From Discostella pseudostelligera (taxonomy: Eukaryota; Bacillariophyta; Thalassiosirophyceae; Thalassiosirales; Thalassiosiraceae): DNA of 64,000 bases. The notes under the pieces are model-generated. The model ran no database searches. It was not told the origin of the DNA and saw only the letters and a list, made by a program, of their open reading frames with translations. The DNA is taken from the NCBI GenBank assembly GCA_036940085.1, contig JALLBK010000061.1:26146-90145 (forward strand). The letters run 5' to 3'. Of this stretch, positions 18,936 to 27,738 are shown in pieces; within the stretch, counting starts at the first letter, position 1, and each line of letters opens with the position of its first letter. Both the position numbers and the translations under genes were made by a program.

Positions 18936-20099
18936 TCATTTCCTCAACACACAAACCATACGGAAAGCCTCGTCCTCATCCTCAATTGATACATTCGCAT
19001 CTAACGCACCATACTTGGCAACCAACTCAAAACCTGCGCATCTGGCTAATGCGTCAATTTCTTGCAATGTGAAGAGCCTCATCGGGACGATATCTTTAAG
19101 ATTGGTCCTACCATCTTGGGACATTTGCAAAAACAGAGATGAAGTTTCGTCATCCTTTGGAATGTTGTTCACATTACTCAACTTCAATTCCATTCCAACA
19201 GTAAAATGTCGTATTTGAAGAATTGGATCGAATTCATCATCTTCATCTCCCCACACAATATTTAATTCCCCATATTCCTTCTCGTCCCCATCTTCATCCA
19301 ATTCATTCTCAATCAATGGTACCGTCCACCCGTTCTTGGTGCATTCACCCATACTAAACGTTTCTCTTGGGTGGGGAAGCTCGATGACGACGGTACCCCC
19401 AGGTTGGATGACTGAATGTAGTGATGCCAAGCATGCAATGATATCGTCATTAGTTAGTAGGTGCTGCATTGATCCTAGTAGGAGCCATGCACTATCAAAT
19501 ACTGATGTTGACGAATCAGCGACATTTCGCATATCTCCAAGAACATACTCAAAATCATCTCTTCGACCGCCAGGCACACCAAGCTCAAGGTCAGCATTCT
19601 GCAACCCATAATCTACCATGTCATGTGATCGATCCAGAGCCACTGCCGAATCTACCTCTGATAGCGGATGCTCGGATAATGCCGCGAGAGAGTGTCGTGC
19701 AGGACCTGCAGCTAATTCAAGGAGACGCAATGGTCTATCCGGTGCTGCCGTCTTGGCATATTTGGCATGCACACTTAGGAGGAAATCAACTTCATCTTCA
19801 TAGCTTCTGTATCCAAATGCGAGATCGTACAATGGTGGCATTGAGTAGATGCTGTCTGATTTTGATGGAGTTGAATCAGGTGTCTCTTGACTAAAGCCCT
19901 TGTCTACTGTGGTGATGGAGTCATCGTTGCGATTCTTCCGTCGAGACATGGCTCCACCACGTCCTCGTACGGCCTGCAGAATTGTTGATGGTCGGAAGTT
20001 CGTGCATGGGTGACATGAAATTGGACTTTTCGCAAATGACTCGACAATAGCCGCTTGCGCGGATAGCAATGTCGCGAGAGTCAATATCTTTGGGGGCAT
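18936..20099 (-). CDS. Plastid-targeted class I SAM-dependent methyltransferase
   Basis: Single-exon, 387 residues. The signal peptide (about residues 4-20) ends IVESFAKSP, an ASAFAP-like site, and a basic Ser-rich transit region follows, so plastid import is likely. The SAM-binding motif I is LLELAAGPARHS (about residues 126-137). An acidic motif II (SAVALDRSHDMVDYG) and a motif near DMRNVADSSTSVFDSAWLLL then HPGGTVVIELP-like IQPGGTVVIELP complete the fold. YDLAFGYRSYEDEVDFLL just before the domain resembles methyltransferases with small-molecule substrates. The substrate is unknown. The 3' end faces the ankyrin-like gene with only 66 bp between. Confidence 0.75.
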   Translation of the reverse strand: MPPKILTLATLLSAQAAIVESFAKSPISCHPCTNFRPSTILQAVRGRGGAMSRRKNRNDDSITTVDKGFSQETPDSTPSKSDSIYSMPPLYDLAFGYRSYEDEVDFLLSVHAKYAKTAAPDRPLRLLELAAGPARHSLAALSEHPLSEVDSAVALDRSHDMVDYGLQNADLELGVPGGRRDDFEYVLGDMRNVADSSTSVFDSAWLLLGSMQHLLTNDDIIACLASLHSVIQPGGTVVIELPHPRETFSMGECTKNGWTVPLIENELDEDGDEKEYGELNIVWGDEDDEFDPILQIRHFTVGMELKLSNVNNIPKDDETSSLFLQMSQDGRTNLKDIVPMRLFTLQEIDALARCAGFELVAKYGALDANVSIEDEDEAFRMVCVLRK

Positions 20100-20620
20100 A
20101 GTGAATGAAATGTTATGATGTTGTCTGCGTCCTCGGAGACACTAAAACTATGGCAAGATGGGTGGAAAGATGGGAATGATGGACAAGCCAAGGTTGGGTG
20201 AGTTTGATTTTGATGAGTGGTTGCGGGTTGAAAGATATGGCGGGAACATGAAAGATCTCTTGTGGGATTTCCCGCCATTTCAAGAAGATTTGGCGTACCT
20301 CGCTCTGTGTTGGTAACGGTTGGGCGATGAAGCAAAGAGCGAGGTTCGTCCCTCCTGTCTCCTGCCCGACGTATGCAACCGAATTAAAGAGTATCAATGA
20401 ATGTCCCTGTCTACTGGAGTTGAGGGAATTTTTCTTCATATCACTGATCGACGATTATTTAACTGTCCTGTAATTGCCATGGAACCAGCGTCTGAGTGTC
20501 AAGTCCGTTCCATCGAGTGCATATCAACTACTCTCTGGTGAAAGGATCCGATGCATATTGTACCGTTTTAGGGGCAGATACGATCTGGGTAATTTCAATT
20601 TTTGCATGTACCATCCACTA
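20100..20620. promoter_or_regulatory. Methyltransferase promoter and two-TM gene 3' flank
   Basis: This 521-bp stretch carries AAGATATGGCGGGAAC at about 20232-20247 and TTTCCCGCCATTTC at about 20268-20281, two facing E2F-like boxes 150 bp upstream of the methyltransferase. I find no supported gene; the open frames at 20081-20439 (-) and 20474-20918 (+) are low in complexity or lie antisense to coding sequence. Confidence 0.4.
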
Positions 20621-21820
20621 CTACTCCCGTCTCTTCTGCACCGTACCTCCACCTCTCGCGCTGCCCGACCAAGGAGTATTCCCATTCGAAGTAGGACGTG
20701 TTGTTGTTCGTCGCGATGCAGCCTCCATTCTCTTCTTCTTCGCCTCTTCCCGTCTCCTCATCTCCGCCATGCGACTCTTGTACGATCCCATCTTTGTCGG
20801 ATCATACTCTTCCCAAAATTGCCCCACTAGTACACACAATGTAGCACTAAATATTCCCAAAATTAATAATGTCAGACCCTGCCACGCCACAGGACGTGAT
20901 TCACGAAGTATGCAATGAGCACGGCGTCGTTTCGTGTAGGCATTGATTTGTGCCGCAGCTGTTCGCGCTAGACGACGTGTCTTCCCCAAGTTGAAATCAC
21001 GTGGATGTATAGTGAACTCTAGAGTCTCACCATTGGTAGAAAGGATAAAGGGTGCAAGGAGTGACGAAAGAGAGTTTGGATCATTCATTGCCGATAGACG
21101 CTGTGCTGCCATTTGTCGTTGTCTTCGTTGGGATGCTACGACATCAATATTATTTGGATCATCCTCGTCCTCATTGTCATCAACAATGGGGAGTGAATTT
21201 CGTAGTACTATCACGTACGAGTCATAATTCCCATTGACATCGGGGCCACTGTTCCAATTGCCTTGATTCTTTTTGTATTTTGGATATTTTTGTTTGTACT
21301 TGCGCTTATCTTTTGGTTTCATGGGTCGACGGTCATTGGGCCGACGTTCATCGTAGTCTTCCTCCCCATGATTGTCACGAATTCCGTTGGCATTGGGTGG
21401 AGCATTGATACCATAATTTTCAACTATGATATTCGATCTAGGGTCCCATTTGACATTTTCTGCACGTACTAATTGATCTCTTGATATTTCAATCTTTGTA
21501 GTACGTTTGAATGATTTCTTTGTGGCACCAGCGGTCGATTTGGGTTGGAATGAATACGGTGTGTAAATAGTAAGCGTACACCCCCCAGCATGACAATCTA
21601 ATATCATCGAGGCACTATTCCTTCGAATCCATGTCCATCCCAACCATATAAATAGTATGCTAGCGAACATCCATGCGTAGGAGACCTTGGTATATCCATC
21701 GGCTGATCGTATCGCTTTGGCGAGGGGTGTTTCGAGCTTTATGGATTTGACAGACCCATCGGCAGCGGCACGGGGTTCGGCGAGAGTTGTTGGAAGATCG
21801 GCGGCTCGTCTGCGTAGCAT
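20621..21820 (-). CDS. Two-TM membrane protein with basic C-terminus, unknown family
   Basis: Single-exon, 399 residues. TM1 is at about residues 46-64 (after DGYTKVSYAW). A long soluble loop contains beta-like segments (SMILDCHAGGCTLTIYTP, DSYVIVLRNSL, GETLEFTIHPRDF) split by an Arg/Lys/Asp/Asn-rich insertion. The loop ends LARTAAAQINAYTKRRRA. TM2 is at about residues 312-333. The C-terminus is strongly basic with many Arg and Lys. The order TM, beta-rich segment, a motif like RLA..AA.IN.Y and TM resembles small membrane proteins with PH-like or YcxB-like soluble domains, but I cannot name a family. The gene is divergent from the patatin-like lipase. Confidence 0.6.
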   Translation of the reverse strand: MLRRRAADLPTTLAEPRAAADGSVKSIKLETPLAKAIRSADGYTKVSYAWMFASILFIWLGWTWIRRNSASMILDCHAGGCTLTIYTPYSFQPKSTAGATKKSFKRTTKIEISRDQLVRAENVKWDPRSNIIVENYGINAPPNANGIRDNHGEEDYDERRPNDRRPMKPKDKRKYKQKYPKYKKNQGNWNSGPDVNGNYDSYVIVLRNSLPIVDDNEDEDDPNNIDVVASQRRQRQMAAQRLSAMNDPNSLSSLLAPFILSTNGETLEFTIHPRDFNLGKTRRLARTAAAQINAYTKRRRAHCILRESRPVAWQGLTLLILGIFSATLCVLVGQFWEEYDPTKMGSYKSRMAEMRRREEAKKKRMEAASRRTTTRPTSNGNTPWSGSARGGGTVQKRRE

Positions 21821-22403
21821 ATTTTCAATGGAATGATTCTTAAGTTGTGTAATGATACGGGTGCATTGTTGACGAGGCGAGAAGTACTATGGTATCGTAT
21901 TCAAGCGGACGTGTCATGGTCGATGCTCGATGTGTGGTGGGTGGATGGTCGCTAAAATTGAAACTTTGGCGAAAACGGCGGGAAGAAATTTTGGCGAAGA
22001 ACAGGTGATAAAAATGGCGGGAAAGCAATTCCGACGATGACGACGACCTCTCTCGACGATGATAAAGAAGAGAAGTGGTGGTTCTGCCGAATCTATCGAA
22101 CGTTGAATCTCCATCGTCTTCGAATGTTTTTTCGGAAGCAATGAAACAATGCCGAATCTTCAATTCCTGTTGGTTTGAAATTCTCCTGCAGCAGCCGCCG
22201 CATAGGGGATGGCGCACATCGGCAGTTGGTGGTTGGTGGGTCATCGATACGGCAGCATCTCCGTCACTTCGAACCACACACTCCATTCAATAATACTTCT
22301 AGTACATTTCTATTCGCCTTGGCGAGCAATTGGCAATACTTCTTCGCATTGGAAGAATTAGAGTTGGGGTCTAGATAGTACCGTTCTGATTTCTTATCAC
22401 ATC
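21821..22403. promoter_or_regulatory. Divergent promoter, two-TM gene and patatin gene
   Basis: This 583-bp interval has AACGGCGGGAAGAAATTTTGGCG near 21974-21996 (a GGCGGGAA box, then TTTTGGCG) and AAATGGCGGGAAAG near 22012-22025. Open frames over the interval in both directions encode no recognisable domain, so I treat it as regulatory and untranslated sequence. Confidence 0.4.
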
Positions 22404-25145
22404 ATGCATCACATGGGCGGCGGGGTTCTTGCCGATGGTGGCCACTTCAATGCTAGTCCAAGGAAAGCACATCGTTCGCATTCGCATTCCATCTTGTGGA
22501 TTACCATCGCTGCTTCGATTTGTTCAGCAAGTAATGCTCTATCATTCTTCAAAAGAAATGCACAACCTACATTGAACAATATCCATCAGAGAGAAATCAA
22601 TACTGCATTTTCTCCACTGGAATATGAACCAATTAGTGATTTCTCGGGCACATCTCCACCCTATCCGTCAAATCTACATTCATCTGCCACCTACAGTCAT
22701 GATCGGAATAGTCGACAACGAATTATCTCTCAACACAATAGAAGATTCTTTCGACGAGAGGGGAACTTTCAACTCAACTACAAAGATTATGACGATGACT
22801 TCCTCTCCCTACTGGAGGGGCAAGAATCACTTCGAAGTAGAATATTTCGTGGATGGAGGAGGAAATCATTGACAAAGGCCTTGTTCCCAAGTTCGAAGGA
22901 TGAAAGAAATGCAACAAATCGACTGGACATGAAGCAAGATAAGGAGGAAGCTGTACCATTACCTACCACGCAGTCCAAACCTGACAATAATAATTTCCGA
23001 AGGAAGAAGAGGAACAAGGTCGTGGTATCGAACATTCAGGAGCTCCATGAGGCCATACTAGATAAAAAATTAGAGTTGCGAGATGTTGAGTTGAACTATT
23101 CTCCTCCTCCATCGTTGCTGACATCGAAGAAGGATTGCCCTTCTGATACTGCATTGAATCCGGCATTGGTCAATTCAGATGATCTCCCAATTGTTTCGAC
23201 GACAAATATACCAGAATATAATGTCGTAGAATCAGAGATTGGAGATGGTGATTTGGAGTCACCTTTCTTGGATGTTGAGATAGACGAAAATGATGAACCA
23301 AATGCCGAGGAATGGCAAATGATTGGTAATGTCCTTGCCGAAGACAATCCATTCTTAACTGATACCAATGATACAGCATGCGAGCAAGCGACGACGTTAT
23401 TCTCTCACGATGTCCTCAACCTTCTTCACCAAAGATATCATTCCAAATCCACACCAATGAATCGTTCTGCAAATGACACTGCCATACTTGCATTAGCCAT
23501 TGAGGGTGGTGGTATGAGAGGCGCCGTCAGTGGTGGCATGGCGGCAGCCATCGCCTGTCTAGGACTTTCGGATGCATTCGACAAGGTCTACGGAAGTTCT
23601 GCCGGAAGCATCATTGGGAGCTACTTTGTATCGCGACAATTATACCTCGATGTCTATACCGATGTCATCCCGGCAGGCAAGAACTTGTTTGTCAATAAAG
23701 GTCGAATCATTGGAGATATATTTAGAAACATGTTCTATGTGATGAGGCAACAACCTCTGGGTAAAAGGTTGAATGCCAATGTTATTGAACGGTTCCGCAG
23801 TCCTGCCACGGAAGGCAACATTACGATATCTTCCACTGAAACATTGCGACCAACTCGTACTGGAGGACTCAACACATCGTTTGTTTTGGATAGCATCATG
23901 TGTCCCGAACGAGGCTTGCGACCACTCGATCTGGATGCATTTGCTCATAATGATGCCGTGCAGCCTTTGCGAATTGGGAGTTCAGCTGTTGAATTGGACA
24001 CGGGGAAGTTGAAATCTATATGCTTTGGGTCCAAAGAGGGTCACTTTAAGGATCAGTTTGCGAACCCAGGCAATCTTAAGGACTCGACGTCGATGTACCC
24101 CGAGAAGGGCTCAGCTCAAGCGGATGAAAATGGATATCGCCATGGTTTGTGGGCATGCTTGGGTGCAAGTATGACAGTTCCTGGAGCCGCTGGTAGTCCA
24201 TTGCGAGTGGACTTGCCATCGAGCGATACGAATCAGTTAACACCACATCTGTGTTTCGATGCATTCTGCTATGAGCCAGTTCCATACCGATCCGCGGTAG
24301 CTGAGGGTGCTACGCATGTCGTAGCTCTGCGCTCTAGGCCAGCAGGATTCGAGCCCAAGACGAAGCCAACACTCTATGAACAACTTGTTGCCCCATTGTA
24401 TCTTCGCTCGAACGGTGCCAAAACGGTAGCGGAATTCTTCGAAAAGGGAGGACAGCAATATCTTTATGCAGAGGATGTACTCACCTGTGACCTGGGTCTG
24501 AATTCGAGTGAGCCAATTCCTATTCCACCTGCCAAAGTGTTGTATGCAGCTCCGGAGGAACAGAGATCCGATGATAGTTCTTCACAAGTGTCTTCCGACA
24601 CTGATCGTAGTAAATGGTCACGTGCACACCTTTTACCCATCACTGTACCGGCTGATGTTGCCGAACTGTCGACCTTGTCTCAAGACAGGGACGAGATTCT
24701 TGCAGGAATTCGTGCTGGCTTTGCTGCAGCATATGAATCGTTAGCACCCGTGGTGGGGCTTGATTCATTAAATGGAATGATGATTGCTGAACTTGTATTC
24801 CCAGACGCGGATGCACATCATTCAGTGTTAGATAGGCAACGTCCACTTGCCGGAGAGAAGCTTGGGAAAAGCTCGAGAACTTCATCAGTACATGATATCA
24901 TATCTGCAAGAGCGAATGTGAAAGAATCAACGGTAGTAAGCGCTGGTTTGTCACCGGCACGTTATCTCAATCGAGGGTTTGGCTTCCTGAACAACCGAGA
25001 CACATTGATAGTTGAAGATGATTCCAGAGATCACGATGCTCGTAGGCTGTTTTCCTTTCTGCCAGGTGTGCAACTTGGCAGTCTCCCGTTGGTGGCAGAG
25101 AGACTCGAGTCTCATCTCGAAAGGATCAGTTGCTTGCCATGTTAA
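22404..25145 (+). CDS. Patatin-like phospholipase with long N-terminal extension
   Basis: Single-exon, 913 residues. A hydrophobic stretch at about residues 30-47 (ILWITIAASICSASNALSFF) is a signal peptide or anchor ending in an ASAFAP-like NALSFF. A disordered N-terminal region reaches about residue 355. The patatin fold then begins: AIEGGGMRG supplies the oxyanion loop (Gly368-Gly373), and the nucleophile elbow GSSAG (residues 397-401) contains the catalytic Ser399. The second member of the Ser-Asp dyad is probably the Asp of CFDAFCYEPVPYRSAVAEG, where patatins normally read DGG or DGA. The product would hydrolyse acyl lipids, perhaps in plastid-related membranes. Substrate specificity cannot be read from the sequence. 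Confidence 0.85.
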   Translation: MHHMGGGVLADGGHFNASPRKAHRSHSHSILWITIAASICSASNALSFFKRNAQPTLNNIHQREINTAFSPLEYEPISDFSGTSPPYPSNLHSSATYSHDRNSRQRIISQHNRRFFRREGNFQLNYKDYDDDFLSLLEGQESLRSRIFRGWRRKSLTKALFPSSKDERNATNRLDMKQDKEEAVPLPTTQSKPDNNNFRRKKRNKVVVSNIQELHEAILDKKLELRDVELNYSPPPSLLTSKKDCPSDTALNPALVNSDDLPIVSTTNIPEYNVVESEIGDGDLESPFLDVEIDENDEPNAEEWQMIGNVLAEDNPFLTDTNDTACEQATTLFSHDVLNLLHQRYHSKSTPMNRSANDTAILALAIEGGGMRGAVSGGMAAAIACLGLSDAFDKVYGSSAGSIIGSYFVSRQLYLDVYTDVIPAGKNLFVNKGRIIGDIFRNMFYVMRQQPLGKRLNANVIERFRSPATEGNITISSTETLRPTRTGGLNTSFVLDSIMCPERGLRPLDLDAFAHNDAVQPLRIGSSAVELDTGKLKSICFGSKEGHFKDQFANPGNLKDSTSMYPEKGSAQADENGYRHGLWACLGASMTVPGAAGSPLRVDLPSSDTNQLTPHLCFDAFCYEPVPYRSAVAEGATHVVALRSRPAGFEPKTKPTLYEQLVAPLYLRSNGAKTVAEFFEKGGQQYLYAEDVLTCDLGLNSSEPIPIPPAKVLYAAPEEQRSDDSSSQVSSDTDRSKWSRAHLLPITVPADVAELSTLSQDRDEILAGIRAGFAAAYESLAPVVGLDSLNGMMIAELVFPDADAHHSVLDRQRPLAGEKLGKSSRTSSVHDIISARANVKESTVVSAGLSPARYLNRGFGFLNNRDTLIVEDDSRDHDARRLFSFLPGVQLGSLPLVAERLESHLERISCLPC

Positions 25146-25336
25146 CAATCGGGCATCAAAGCACGTACAATAGATGTTGTTTCACTGACGTTGGAATGTC
25201 ACGTTATAATATGTTAAGTGTACATAAAGTTGATACCGTCGAATTTAATGTGACGCGATTCTTAGCATCAGACTATTCCTACAATGCCATATCTCTTTTT
25301 GAGGCTACAAAATCTAATGAGAAATCATATTGAAAA

Positions 25337-26050
25337 TCACGATGCGATTGCCACCTTATCAATGTTCGGTTCTGATAAGGGTACTTCATACACATCTGGC
25401 AATGAGTTTTGCGGAACTTCTGGCAGCACTATCTCTGACAATTCTGGCGTGGGTGCTTCGTTCACTTCAGGCAATGGCATCGTTTGAGATTGTTGTTTTT
25501 TATTCTCCAATCGAACTTCCTCTTCTAACTTCTCGAGCTCTACCAGTGCGTCCTCCTCCGCAAGTTCGTCCGTCACCGTCATGCCCCCCCGACCAAGTAC
25601 CTCATTTATCCTCATCTCTACCTCATGTTGATCTTGAACTTTATCCATCAAGTCCAATACATCCTCAATTCCCATCTCATCATACATCTTCTGCAATGCA
25701 TCCGTCCCAACTGTCAATGCCGCCACCACCTCTTGCTCATTCTGCTTCTCGGCAATCTTATCCACCATGCGTAGTACCGTCAATAATTGCTCCTCTACCC
25801 GATCAGCCTCTTCGAGTTTATACTTTCGTAAACGAAGCAGTTGGAGAGCAGCCTTCGTCTTACCCTCGACATGCATTGTCTTGGCACGGGTGGCGAGAAT
25901 TTCACAATCGAGGCCAAGTTTGGCGCGGTAGATGGAGAGTCTGTCGCGAGAAATTTTGAGGTCGAGTATGGCTCTGTCGATGGGAGTTATTGTCCCGCCC
26001 TTTTTGGGGGCTCTGGACTTGCTTTTACTGCGGCTTTGGATGCCCCCCAT
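25337..26050 (-). CDS. VPS20: ESCRT-III subunit VPS20/CHMP6
   Basis: Single-exon, 237 residues. The N-terminus MGGIQSRSKSKS is a good N-myristoylation site followed by a basic patch, as in CHMP6/Vps20. The Snf7 core follows: TITPIDRAILDLKISRDRLS, then RAKTMHVEGKTKAALQLLR with LRKYKLEEADRVEEQLLTV, and an acidic C-terminal half. GIEDVLDLMDKVQDQHEVEM and EDALVELEKLEEEVRLE correspond to the late helices. In the ESCRT pathway VPS20 is recruited by ESCRT-II to endosomal membranes and nucleates Snf7 filaments for multivesicular body sorting and scission. Confidence 0.9.
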   Translation of the reverse strand: MGGIQSRSKSKSRAPKKGGTITPIDRAILDLKISRDRLSIYRAKLGLDCEILATRAKTMHVEGKTKAALQLLRLRKYKLEEADRVEEQLLTVLRMVDKIAEKQNEQEVVAALTVGTDALQKMYDEMGIEDVLDLMDKVQDQHEVEMRINEVLGRGGMTVTDELAEEDALVELEKLEEEVRLENKKQQSQTMPLPEVNEAPTPELSEIVLPEVPQNSLPDVYEVPLSEPNIDKVAIAS

Positions 26051-26315
26051 GGTAGATGGAGTTGGATGAATGATAGGAAGTCAGGACGAGCAATGATTGA
26101 TTTATTGTTGTTGTTCGAGATTGGACGTTCGTTGGAGATGTCGAGTGTCGGAGTTCATCGAACCATGGGCGCCGACGGCCGACGGCCCCTACGACGCTCG
26201 AAATGGCGGGAATTGTTGTTGCGCGCGCTTGGCCACTACTTGTGCCACTTCGATCCTAATCCTTCCACCACCACCCACCACTCCACATCATCTATTGCGT
26301 ATCGATGAAAACGAG

Positions 26316-27222
26316 ATGACTCTCTGCACATTGCCCGACGAAATACTACACTCCATCTTCAGTTATGTGGCTGAATCCCCGTCTCTCATTGGGTCATGTA
26401 TTTGCGCGGTGAGCAAATGAACTTTATTATTTTGTACTGCTCCGTAACATCAACTCTCAATCATATCTTTGTCATACCCCGACACTAAATTTCCGTCGCC
26501 CAAAGCTTATGCGCCCTCTTTCAAAGCACTGGCGACATGAACTAGATACGAAACGAGATCTTTGGGAGCTGGCAATGAATGATTTGACTTGCGATTATTA
26601 TATTTCTTATGAGCACCCCAACGATGCACAAACTTCCTCCCAGCAACATGTGGCACCCATCCAAACTAGTTCTGTGAAACGCGCACGACTAGGCTCAACC
26701 TCATCTCCGCGTAGATCCAATCGTCTGCGTCCTGCTACGCCCAAAGAGCGATATATCCACTCCTACAATCTTCTCCTATCACGAAACGAAAGCGCCCTAC
26801 TGGAACTTCAGGAATGTGCACACTCTACCAAAAAACCTCTATCTCTATCAATGTTGAAGAAGTTGTTGAAAGAATATGAACCTATTGCCATAAATCGACG
26901 AGTGCGTTCGGGGGGTACATTTTTGGTAGAAGTTGTCCGTGCAAGGCATGTTAAGGAATCCGTCATCCTAAAATGCGCCAAATTATTGATTGAGAATGGT
27001 GCGAATCCAAACATCCCTAGCGCTGAAGTAGGAATGGGAATCACATCTAAGGCAACAATATTGTATGACACATCCGCTGCATCTGGAGAGGTGGGAAAAT
27101 GCATTTCATCGAGCACTGGAGCCAAACTGTATCCACTCATTATTGCGGCTGCACGAGGCATGTCGAGTGTCGTTGACTTTTTATTAAGCGTCGGAGCCTT
27201 CCAAATCCGACAATTCGAATAA
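26316..27222 (+). CDS. F-box and ankyrin-like protein, 3' end truncated at a junction
   Basis: Exons 26316-26408 and 26506-27222 join in phase 0 over a 97-nt intron (GCGCG|GTGAGC to CAAAG|CTTATG), giving 269 residues. The join completes an F-box: LPDEILHSIFSYVAESPSLI, then SKHWRHELDTKRDLWELAM. An ankyrin-like region follows: KCAKLLIENGANPNIPS and LYPLIIAAARGMSSVVDFLL. F-box proteins dock substrates onto SCF ubiquitin ligases. The second ankyrin unit stops at SVGA; the last residues and the TAA come from antisense reading of a Sec1/Munc18 fragment, so the gene looks broken there. An upstream ATG at 26305 opens a four-codon frame (MKTR) whose stop overlaps the main start. Confidence 0.7.
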
Positions 27223-27560
27223 CTTCTGTTGATTGAAGGCATCCATACACTGATGGGCAATTTGCATATATTGGGATAATTTCGACATGATTTCCCTATA
27301 TTCCGGTAATGCCTTGAGTGCCTTGGCCATTTGATTAATGGAAAGTGCTTTACCATTGCCCTTTGCGGAGCTGCCAAGTGCTGATCCCGAACTGGAATTA
27401 ACAATATCCCGAATTTTCGTACTGAGTGTTTGAATGACATCGGCAATATGCTTTCCCCGTAATTCCACCCACACTTCATCATTCTCATTCAATAATGCAT
27501 CCATCTTCGTCGTTGTCTCTTGAGTGGTCCCCTCCTTGGCCGTGGGAGGACTTGCGTGGG
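27184..27560 (-). pseudogene. Isolated Sec1/Munc18-family fragment
   Basis: About 125 codons on the minus strand carry an internal piece of a Sec1/Munc18 (SM) protein: DALLNENDEVWVELRGKHIA, then SINQMAKALKALPEYREIM and CMDAFNQQKLFELSDLEG. In intact SM proteins of about 600 residues this corresponds roughly to residues 280-400. The right side begins after a good 3' splice site (TTCTATCCAG on the minus strand), and only ~180 bp separate it from the ABC gene, so the N-terminal 270 residues are missing. The left side stops within a few residues of the F-box gene's truncated ankyrin unit. I read it as a gene fragment left by a rearrangement or, less interestingly, an assembly misjoin. Confidence 0.65.
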
Positions 27561-27738
27561 CTGGATAGAACAATACACTTGTTTGAACAGTGAACGTGGG
27601 AAATCAGATACCGCACGCTGAAAGAGGGGTGTGTGCTGAATCTCAAATTGTCGATTAATTTATGCCTTACACAAGATGATCGCGAATCACCCGCAAATGC
27701 CATCGGTTGCCTCTATGTCGTGCCTTCGTTGTCGATAT

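Noticed and set aside
21840..22286. 148-codon minus-strand frame between divergent genes
   Set aside because: It covers the promoter with GGCGGGAA boxes, has no domain and no homology-like pattern, and would leave both neighbours without upstream sequence.
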